From the NCBI GenBank assembly GCA_013368375.1, contig JAACJP010000008.1, positions 434,001-498,000 on the forward strand: a stretch of DNA of 64,000 nt. The letters run 5' to 3'. Numbering within the stretch: the stretch's first letter is position 1; the number at the start of each line of letters is the position of its first letter. This document shows, in pieces, positions 56,495 to 64,000 of this stretch. The stretch comes from Tricholomella constricta (Eukaryota; Basidiomycota; Agaricomycetes; Agaricales; Lyophyllaceae). The position numbers and the translations under genes are program-made. The notes under the pieces were generated by a model that saw nothing but the letters and a program-made list of their open reading frames with translations, was not told the DNA's origin and ran no database searches.

Positions 56495-56957
56495 GGTGAA
56501 GAATGCTTCGCGCGCGGCAGAGTTTCGTTTCGGACCATCGCACCTATTATATATGTTGGATTTGAGAAGAGGCTTGCATGGAGCCGGTGGAGATCTTCCA
56601 TCATTTGTCTGCCGGCCCCATCACCTGCGCGTCATCATTCGTTCTCAAGGTTTAAGAGTAAACATGTACTTATCAAGCATCAGAAAGGTTTTGTTTTTTA
56701 ATTCATTGCATGATGCGAAGTGCAGGACTATGTAGATATGGTTGCGCGAGGCAATCAATTCTTCTCGGACGCTCGGAGGCCACGGAGGAAGAGTCCCGGC
56801 GAGCGTGACATGGCCTTTTGAACATTGAATTCTGATAGCCCATTCAAGCAACTCATGTTTTCAGGGAAGTCCGAGCGCCGATGGAGGCTCGCAGTCAAGA
56901 ATATGCCCCTCCAGAAGGGGGAACCAGTCAAAGGATTGATGAATTATCTAAGGATAT
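56495..56957. other. Region between the membrane protein and bL28m
   Basis: About 460 bp; the left end is the promoter of the membrane protein and the right end the 3' side of bL28m. Weak frames on both strands have no recognisable domain. Confidence 0.4.
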
Positions 56958-57716
56958 TTACAGCGTAGTCTTCACGTTGAACTGGGCTGCCTTGACAAGG
57001 GTCTTTCGATGTCGCTCCAAGAAGGCAATCGTTTGTCGGGCACTGTCAAGTAGACAACATGTGAGCGAGCTCAGCCAAATCAGGATAACAATATTAATCC
57101 ACTTCGGTTGTGTCTCTAGACCCAGCGTCTTCATAACCATCTCCCTCACCCGCTGCGCATCCAGCATCGTCGGCTGACTTTCGGCGATGCTTCGTAGTTC
57201 CGCGCGGGCCTTTATTTTCGCCTGTCGTTTTGCTTTGGCTTCGCTCACAGATACCGCGACTTTCGCACTAGGAACTTCTGCATTCGTCTCTATAGTGGAG
57301 ATGGGGGCAGCTGCTGAAGTCGGTGTCGTTGAAGACTGTTCACCATGCTCCCTGATTTTGAGCCGTATCCGCATTCCTTGCCACCCAAGGATTGTGGCAC
57401 TGGAGTTTTCCACGTAATTGTCAAGCCCTCCGTGCTGGAGTTCTTCCTGTTTAGCGTGCCTGTGCATGAAGATAGTAGAGCTGACCTTCTTAATGGTTCG
57501 CAAGGCCCGCGTCGTGAGCTTTACTCGGACCTCTTCTCCCATTGTATCGGAGAACAAGCGTTTCCGCTGAACGTTCGGAAGCCATGTTCGTCGCGTCTTA
57601 TGTTTCGAAAACGGGACATTGTTTCCGTACTGCTTGGTTTTTCCTTGGAACAGACCGAGTTGGGAACGCTTGAAAGGCTGGGAAACGATGGAGTAGACCG
57701 GTATAGTGGGGAACAT
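56958..57716 (-). CDS. MRPL24: Mitochondrial large-subunit ribosomal protein bL28m
   Basis: Start at the ATG 57716-57714 gives MFPTIPVYSIVSQPFKRSQLGLFQGK; the frame is open further up, but without an ATG in a better context. The bL28 core is clear: SQPFKRSQLGLFQGKTKQYGNNVPFSKHKTRRTW, then LPNVQRKRLFSDTMGEEVRVKLTTRALRTIKK. In yeast this is Mrpl24. The C-terminal half has KQEELQHGGLDNYVENSSATILGWQGMRIR, then an Ala/Glu/Lys-rich helical segment that is typical of fungal extensions. The last 50 residues include a hydrophobic run (NIVILIWLSSLTCCLL) that is odd for a ribosomal protein and may really be an unspliced intron. The gene shares a 106-bp divergent promoter with SDHAF1. Confidence 0.9.
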   Translation of the reverse strand: MFPTIPVYSIVSQPFKRSQLGLFQGKTKQYGNNVPFSKHKTRRTWLPNVQRKRLFSDTMGEEVRVKLTTRALRTIKKVSSTIFMHRHAKQEELQHGGLDNYVENSSATILGWQGMRIRLKIREHGEQSSTTPTSAAAPISTIETNAEVPSAKVAVSVSEAKAKRQAKIKARAELRSIAESQPTMLDAQRVREMVMKTLGLETQPKWINIVILIWLSSLTCCLLDSARQTIAFLERHRKTLVKAAQFNVKTTL

Positions 57717-57822
57717 GACGGCCACGGAGGTTGTACACTGGTCACTGGTCGAAACCGTCAAATTGCCGACAACTGTTGTTTGGTGTAGATCCTCAAGCCA
57801 AATAAGCCCTCTCGTTCCTCCC
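57717..57822. promoter_or_regulatory. Bidirectional promoter of bL28m and SDHAF1
   Basis: 106 bp between two divergent start codons of nuclear genes for mitochondria. Shared control is likely, but no known site stands out. Confidence 0.5.
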
Positions 57823-58166
57823 ATGTCGTTCCGCAAGTCCGGACTCCAAAAGGATGTCCTGGCTCTCTATAGACGGTCCGGTATTCTGCATAGACCTATC
57901 CAACTTATGTATTGATGTCGGGAGTGTATAGGGCTCTTCGAATGGTCCATTCAAAACCTTCGCAAACGCGACCAAAATTCCTTCTGTTCGTCCGGTACAC
58001 TTTTCGCACCAACGCGTCGAAAATCGCCCCGCGCAACGTCAGCGCGATAGAGCATCTGTTGAGGAAGGGCCGGCGACAGCTTGAGATGTATGAGGATATC
58101 GCGGTCAGAGATTGTTGGGTTTCTGAGGAAATGCTAGCATGGGAGAAGGCTTGGAAAACATCATAG
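57823..58166 (+). CDS. SDHAF1: LYR-motif succinate dehydrogenase assembly factor 1
   Basis: Two exons (57823-57875 and 57932-58166) give 95 residues. Splicing joins LQKDVLALYRR to ALRMVHSKPSQTRPKF, putting the LYR tripeptide at the right place (residues 15-17). Further on, FLLFVRYTFRTNASKIAPRN and IEHLLRKGRRQLEMY match the LYR family, including the RRGRRQLQ-type block of human SDHAF1. The protein helps insert iron-sulphur clusters into the Sdh2 subunit of complex II by binding the HSC20 chaperone through LYR. It has no strong N-terminal presequence, as is common for LYR proteins. The short C-terminal extension (WVSEEMLAWEKAWKTS) is compatible with fungal forms. LYRM-type relatives are the only realistic alternative. 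Confidence 0.88.
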
Positions 58167-58360
58167 AGCGTTCTCAGACTCAGATTTAGAGGGATTAATT
58201 AATAATTACAGGTAACACTATATCGTCAAGTGGTTTACCCTCCTAGATGTCATCTTAACTCAGTGGTCAAGGCACGCCCAAAAATCAGGAGGCACTTTGA
58301 AGGGCAAGAACTCCCTGTTTCTTCACCCACTCCCCATTAGCCAACCTACATCGTCTTAGA
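58167..58360. other. Convergent 3' region of SDHAF1 and uL29m
   Basis: About 190 bp between two stop codons. No coding signal. Confidence 0.4.
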
Positions 58361-59189
58361 TCATGTCGCGGCTGTCTCAGCAACGTCCGCGCTCGGTGCT
58401 GCCTTCGCTGCCTCTGTCGCCTCGAGTTTCTTCTGCAACTTCCGTGCCTTGTACTCCCTCCTCCGTTGCAAGTACTTCCGCTCCTCCTGACATGCGCCTT
58501 TCATGTAGTTCCCCACCTCCTTATTGAACTCTTCTTCTTGCTGTGCCTCAACTATTTCGACGGCGCCCTCGTATGCTAATCGTCGCTCATTGATGACGGC
58601 CTTGATACGTGCCATTGATTTGCGACACTTTTGAAATATGAGAACGTCATTTTGAAAGAAAAACTAGGAAGCATACATGGTAAACTCTCCGTGCAGAGAC
58701 CTGCATCTCGGTGTTTGTTACCCCCATTCTTCTTACTTCCTCCTTCTGAGTAGCCAAAAGGTTTCGTTCGCGCAATAAGATGTACCAGAGCATATGGAGA
58801 TCTCGGAAGCTTTTTAACCGCAATTCAGAGGCTTTCCATGATCTACCTGTAGAAATGAGTCAGTTTTACGGTACAAAGGAAAGACATCCGTGAGACTCGC
58901 CCGTCTGTTTCTGCATGCTTTCGGGAGATTCGGTGACCTCGTATTTCGCATCTCCAACTAGCGAGTCGTCGTCCTTTTTCCTGAAGAAAGCATAGAGGCC
59001 ATGGTCTTCTTTCACCGGAATTCTTTCCTTCAGTGGTGAGGTTGGCTTCCTAGATTGACGTTCAGAAGGTGCGGGGGGTGTGCTCGCAGCAACGGATGGG
59101 ACAGCGACAACTTCCGCGAAGGAGCGAGTGGTGAGACGAGGGGCGGCCCAAGAGACACGGTTAGCGACGGCGCGGGCAATACTCAACAT
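58361..59189 (-). CDS. MRPL4: Mitochondrial large-subunit ribosomal protein uL29m
   Basis: Start ATG at 59189 ([21 protein letters not shown]), a basic mitochondrial presequence. After a Ser/Pro-rich region comes the conserved [13 protein letters not shown]. The second exon carries [34 protein letters not shown], the L29 helix pair with the usual HxLW signature. The third begins [16 protein letters not shown] and continues into a Glu/Lys-rich helical end typical of fungal uL29m (mL47 in older naming, yeast Mrpl4). Two introns: near 58.86-58.89 kb and near 58.64-58.68 kb. The protein binds near the polypeptide exit tunnel of the mitoribosome. The Ala/Glu-rich tail is ordinary for the family. 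Stop TGA at 58363-58361. Confidence 0.9.
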
Positions 59190-59550
59190 ACTCAACCGTC
59201 CCAGTAGTGGTGAGCAATTGAGTAGAATTACCTTTCTTCTTCAACTGCCGTAATTAAATAAATACCAACAAATACACCCCCAACTTAAAGGCCCCACTGC
59301 CAAGTATGTATATCACCAGGAGTTAACCGAATGTTGACGACGCGAGGGACATTCATGAATTATGTACACTCTTGTGTTCTTCTGTATTTTTTCAACAAGT
59401 TTCTGCCGTAGAAGCAAGCAAGATTGAGGCGGCGTGAGGCAGCGGTCCCCAATGACAACAGCTGCATACGAATCCGCGACAGGCGTTCGTGTGACAGCGA
59501 CCTCGGGCGTGACTGGTCGCGTTCAGGGTCCTTTGAGACGACGACCATCC
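59190..59550. promoter_or_regulatory. Divergent promoter between uL29m and RAD50
   Basis: 361 bp between start codons. It holds a GACGCGA near 59340, one base from the MCB core ACGCGT, which could suit a repair gene. An open frame from 59434 runs into RAD50 in frame, but the conserved N-terminus argues for the later start. Confidence 0.35.
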
Positions 59551-62500
59551 ATGGCTTGCCTAAACAAACTTGCGATTCGAGGGATTCGGTCCTTTGATGA
59601 CAAGCAAATTTCCGTTATCGAATTCTTCACTCCAGTCACTGTCATTGTCGGCCACAATGGCAGCGGCAAGACCACGATCATCGAATGCCTGAAGTATGCT
59701 ACCACTGGAGACCAGCCACCAAATACTCGTGGAGGAGCCTTTGTACACGACCCTAAGATGGCCAATGAGAAGGAGGTCAAGGCGCAGGTCAAGTTGCGCT
59801 TCCATGCTGCTAACGGAACGCGAATGCTGGCTGTGAGGAACCTGAGCGTCACCGTCAAGAAGACGTCCGGCTTCACCATGAAGACCCTCGAGAGTATATT
59901 GGCGCTAGCTGATGGTAATGCGGACAAGGGTGGAAAGGTAAGCTGCTCGCACTATACTTCTGTGTCACTCTGAGACGTATATAGAGAGGCGTGATATCTA
60001 CTAAATGCGCTGAGATGGACACTGAAATCCCTCAATTACTTGGAGTGTCGAAAGCTGTCCTAGAGAATGTCATATTCTGTCATCAGGAGGAATCGTATTG
60101 GCCTCTCGCAGAGCCGTCTGCACTTAAGAAGAAGTTTGATGATATCTTCGAGGCAACGCGGTATGTCCTACCATCTTCTCCGCGGGGCCAGTGGACTCAC
60201 TGAACCGGCAAAGATATACGAAAGCGCTTGACAACATCAAAAGTCTTCGGAAAGACCGCGTCGCAGACCTGAAGGCCGAGAACGAGCGACTTCAGAGCTT
60301 GTCGCGGGAGAAAGCTCACGCAGACAAGCTGAAGGAGCGGATATCTCAGCTTAATTCTACCATTGCGGCGAAGCAAGTGGAGTATGAGGAGACCAAAAAG
60401 GAGTATGATGCCATTGTGGAGGCCAACCAAAAGTTCTACGACTACGCGACGAAGTTCAGAGAGTTATATGTCAAGATTAACGCGCTAGAAGAGAAAAAAC
60501 AGCGACTTCAGGCCGACTTAGATGAGGCGAAGTTGAACTTGCAAGAAGTAGTCGGTGAGTAATCCCCCACTCCCCCAGCCCATTGGACGCTAACCTGAAA
60601 ACAGGAACCGATGAGGAACTTAACTCCCGGCTAAAACACTTCGATGACCATATCAATGCCCAGAGGCAAAAGAAGCGTCTGGAAGATACGAGGAAACAGG
60701 ATCTTGAGGATGAATTGATCAACGTTCGAAAGCAGCACACGGATCTCGTGGCCCAGCACGGTGGCCTGGTCGCAGAAGCTGAGGTTTGTGATCTATCCAA
60801 AAGCTTGATCGAGCCAGACAATAACCGATATTGGGACCAGGCCCAAAATCAGAGATTATCAGACCGCGAACAGTTGATCCACGAGATTAGCGAAAAGCAC
60901 AGCATCAAAGGATTCAGTATCTCCCCGCTTGCACGAGAAAAAGTTGTCGAGTTTTTATCTAGGCTTAGCGAAACGAAGAATAAGCATCGGATGGAGTTGG
61001 AGAAATTTCAGGTAAGGGAACTCTCGTGTCCCTCTGCTTCATGACTTACATGGAATTCCAGAGTGACCTTCGAGCGAAGACTGAGGAGTATACTCGCAAG
61101 CAGCGGCTCCTAGACAACGAGCTGGGAAGACACCGGCTGGAAAAGGATAACCTTCGAGATCAAATCGTTCGTAATGTCCTTTTTCGCTCCCACTATCGCT
61201 CACACGTATCGAAGGGTGAACGGCAAAGGTCGATCGTGAATGCCGAACGCACACTCGAGAATCAAATCAGCCTTCCTTCTCAGTTGAAAACCCTTCAAGG
61301 TGACATTGAAGAGAAGCAAGCGCGTCTGACAAAGGTCAAGGCAGACATGGGGGCAGCTCAGTATGAATCACGACTTACGGAGCTCACCGGAAAAGGAAAA
61401 GGCCTTGAAGAGAAAAGGGAGCAGCTGAACTCAGAAATCAGAACATTGAGCCTCCAATCGGACGTCAGGGCCAGGTTAAACCTGGCAAGGGCGGATGTCA
61501 AGAGCAAAAATGCAGAGATTCTGAACATGTGCGTCCGCGTTGCCTTGTCGTTTTCTTTCCCTTTTTAGCTTCCAACTGACACCACCACACTACATCATAG
61601 ACTTGAGCTTACGAATGTAAAGATCCATAAGCTCGCGCCAGGCAAAAAAGTGACAGCTGAGACGTTGGAGCGAGAGGTCAATCGCTTATCAGTGTCAGTC
61701 AAGTTAACATGTAAGCGACGACTGATTTGTTCCTAACCTTTTTCCCTGTGTAGAGAGCGCGAGCAAAAACATACTGAGCTGGAGACTCTTTCTTCCGCGG
61801 CCAATAACAGTCTACAGAAGGCGGATGCTACGATCTCTAATTTGAAAGCTCAGCTTAAAGCTAAGAAGGATGAGCTCAAGGGTACGGTTGCAATTATTTG
61901 GGGGGACTAGCCTGGTAACCTCATTTTGCTGTGACAGCACTGGAGAGGAAACTCAAGAACGAGGTTGAGCAGGAAACTTTGGACGGAGCGATCAAAGAGG
62001 CGGCAGGAGAACTTGGTCATAGGAAACAGTATGATGTGGCATTACCTGCATCTTTGACGTGCTCACACATCTCCTGTTAGATTGGACGGTAACTTGAGCG
62101 GCGGAAGTGCCATATACGAGTCCTTGCTACGCACAGGAAAGCAGAAGAAGTTATGCACAGCATGCAATCGGCACCTGAACGACCAAGAATTTATAGTGTT
62201 CGAGAAATACGTAAGTCTGCTGGAACCCAATATAACAAAGTTGTCTAACTCAGTAAATGTGCACAGTTGCAAGAAATGATGAAGAAAGCGTCACCCCAAG
62301 CTATCGCGGAGAATCGTCATGAGATGACCGAATGGGAGGCCGAGTTGGAACGCTTGCAAAACTTGAGACCTGTACAAGCCGCGAGAGATCAAATGAAAGC
62401 GAAAGAGCTGCCAGCGTTGGAGAAAGAAATTAGACAGCACGAAGATGCGTATCCCGATATCAGTCGTGAGGCCGAGGAGGTCAGATCTAACCGTTGTTTG

Positions 62501-64000
62501 CATCAATGTGATTCTGAAATATCTCATCTAGGCAATAGAAAATCTTGACACCGTCAAACGCGAGCTCAAAGATATTCTTGTCCTTAAAGATCATGTCAAG
62601 GCTGTCATACGTCTCCAGGCGGATATTGGGAGAGCCGAGACCGATATCGCAAACCTCGAGAGTGATCTGCTGACAACTGGATCAACCAAGACCGCCGACG
62701 ATGTCCAAGTAGAACTCGACGAGGCGTCCGCAGAACTGTAAGCTTGTTTTTGCACTTCACCTTTCTTGGTTTATTGAATTACCTCAATCTTATCTCAATC
62801 AGACGCTCTGTAGATAGGGAAAAGCAACAGCTTATGTCGGAGCGGGAGCGCCAAAAGGATGCTGTCCGCACAATCGAGAACAGTCTTCATTCCATGGAGT
62901 TGAAGGAGAGAGATCTCACAAACGAGATTCGAGATAAGCATGCCCTCGAGAAACGTATGGAGGAAATGAAGCAAGAGATTACTGCCTTCACGACGCGAAT
63001 GAAGGTAGGGCCCGAGTTGCCTATATGCTCACTTCCTGATTGTTCCACAGGACCTGGACATCAGCATTTCAGAAGCACGCGCACCGATCGAAGCACTTGA
63101 GGAAGAACACAGAAAGACACAGAACGACCTGAACTCAAGGATCACGCAAGCCCAACATGCTGCCCAGGAGTTCAATTCCAGTGCAGATAAACTCGCGCTC
63201 ATTAACAAAGGTGTTGAACGGCGAGTTTCTATTCCAGTCTTTCTGATGACGCACTTACTCATATCCAAACAGATACGTAAAGGACCGGCGAGCACGGCAA
63301 TTGGAAGAATGCGCGCAGAATATCGAACATCACGACCGCGAACTCAAGAGGTTGACTGAGAGCATCGACGCTGCCCGAGAAACAATAAAAGAGATCGACA
63401 AGGAAATCAATGCTAGTGGAGCCTCTGTTGCCAACTACCGAGATAATATTCGAGTCCGAAAACTGGCCAGGGAAATTATCGAAACCCAGGCTGAGATAGA
63501 CTCTCATGACATGAATGAAGCTGCAAAAGCAAAGCGGAACTTTGAAGATAAATACGGCAAGGCGAAGGAGAAAGAGAACCAGCTTCATACATCTGTGAGC
63601 AAACCCTTTCGCACTCCTGCTACGTGATCTTAATCCTTGCAGTACTCTCACATCGCTGGCGAAGTAAGCTCGCACCAATCCCAGCTCAAATCATGGGAGT
63701 CGGATCTCAGGGACTTCAAAGACATTAACAAGAAATATACTGAGCAGCTGATCCAGGTCAAGGTGAAGCTTTCTCCTTAACCGGTCAGATACAATGCCTC
63801 TGACAAATAGGCTTAGATGTCTGACATGGCGAACAGTGATTTGGAGAAGTATGCCAAAGCCCTGGATAAGTGAGTGGTGAAGCCACTCTTACTTCGTTTC
63901 GCATCTTCACTGAAATCCCAAATAGCGCAATCATGAAATATCATGGTCTCAAGATGGAAGAAGTCAACGACACGATGAGGCATTTATGGAATAAGACCTA
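59551..64000 (+). CDS. RAD50: DNA double-strand break repair ATPase Rad50 (3' end beyond the window)
   Basis: The ATG at 59551 gives [17 protein letters not shown], the known Rad50 start. The Walker A is [15 protein letters not shown] and the early block [17 protein letters not shown] is typical. [30 protein letters not shown] (Q-loop and ATPase lobe edge) is present. Long coiled coil follows from 60.2 to 63.8 kb. In its centre is the zinc hook CTAC (TGC at 62154 onwards), where two Rad50 molecules join through zinc. Near the right edge [21 protein letters not shown] returns to the C-terminal ATPase lobe. Walker B and the signature motif lie beyond 64000. Rad50 works with Mre11 and Nbs1/Xrs2 in break sensing, tethering and end processing. 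The gene has many short introns; all conserved blocks are in frame. Confidence 0.96.

Noticed and set aside
1..64000. CRISPR arrays, bacterial operons, prophage or toxin-antitoxin systems
   Set aside because: The window is eukaryotic with introns throughout; no regular spaced repeats or bacterial gene types were seen.

Overview
The window is nuclear DNA from a filamentous fungus, almost certainly a basidiomycete of the mushroom-forming (Agaricomycetes) type. The genes are dense, lie on both strands, and are cut by many 50-75 nt GT-AG introns. Several families have forms typical of basidiomycetes: a BTB protein, an F-box-like protein, degenerate C2H2 fingers, GH71 and GH43 secreted enzymes, and a large LINE. 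No bacterial, organellar, tRNA, rRNA or CRISPR features were recognised. Exon joins were worked out by hand from splice sites and reading phase; wherever exons were summed the reading frame closed, except at one junction in the methyltransferase gene.

Layout, left to right. 0.9-5.1 kb: a membrane-anchored SET-domain protein and NADPH-cytochrome P450 reductase. 5.4-8.7 kb: a She9/Mdm33 mitochondrial inner-membrane protein, then a SAM-dependent methyltransferase divergent from a HIT-family hydrolase. 9.8-15.3 kb: a Dpb3-like histone-fold subunit with two MluI cell-cycle boxes upstream, then a DDB1-type triple beta-propeller protein. 15.5-21.4 kb: a Vnx1-type vacuolar cation/H+ exchanger and a conserved-looking protein of unknown function. 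22.5-28.0 kb: a zinc alcohol dehydrogenase, a secreted GH43 arabinanase and a BTB protein. 28.3-35.4 kb: Mon1, mitoribosomal mS41, a zinc-finger-like protein and a Sec14-type lipid transfer protein. 36.4-40.0 kb: GH71 alpha-1,3-glucanase and V-ATPase subunit d. 41.7-46.6 kb: an F-box-like protein and the complex I assembly factor NDUFAF6. 46.8-54.0 kb: an apparently intact non-LTR retrotransposon with a single 2,352-residue ORF. 55.3-64 kb: a membrane glycoprotein, bL28m, the LYR protein SDHAF1, uL29m, and RAD50, which runs off the right edge.

Functional themes. At least seven genes serve mitochondria (She9, mS41, NDUFAF6, bL28m, SDHAF1, uL29m and, for proton handling in general, no further one is certain), and three of them form a compact cluster at 57-59 kb. 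Vnx1, Mon1 and V-ATPase subunit d all act at the vacuole. Dpb3, DDB1 and RAD50 act in genome duplication and repair. These groupings are ordinary eukaryotic gene mixing, not operons.

The most unusual element is the LINE. Its ORF1-like and ORF2-like halves are fused in one frame through a linker that starts with a textbook splice donor, it ends in a tandem AAATCCT tail, and it sits about 250 bp upstream of NDUFAF6. Other points worth checking are the paired MCB boxes, a one-nucleotide discrepancy exactly in the SAM-binding loop of the methyltransferase, a basic insertion in DDB1, and a 25-bp perfect palindrome at 41.15 kb.
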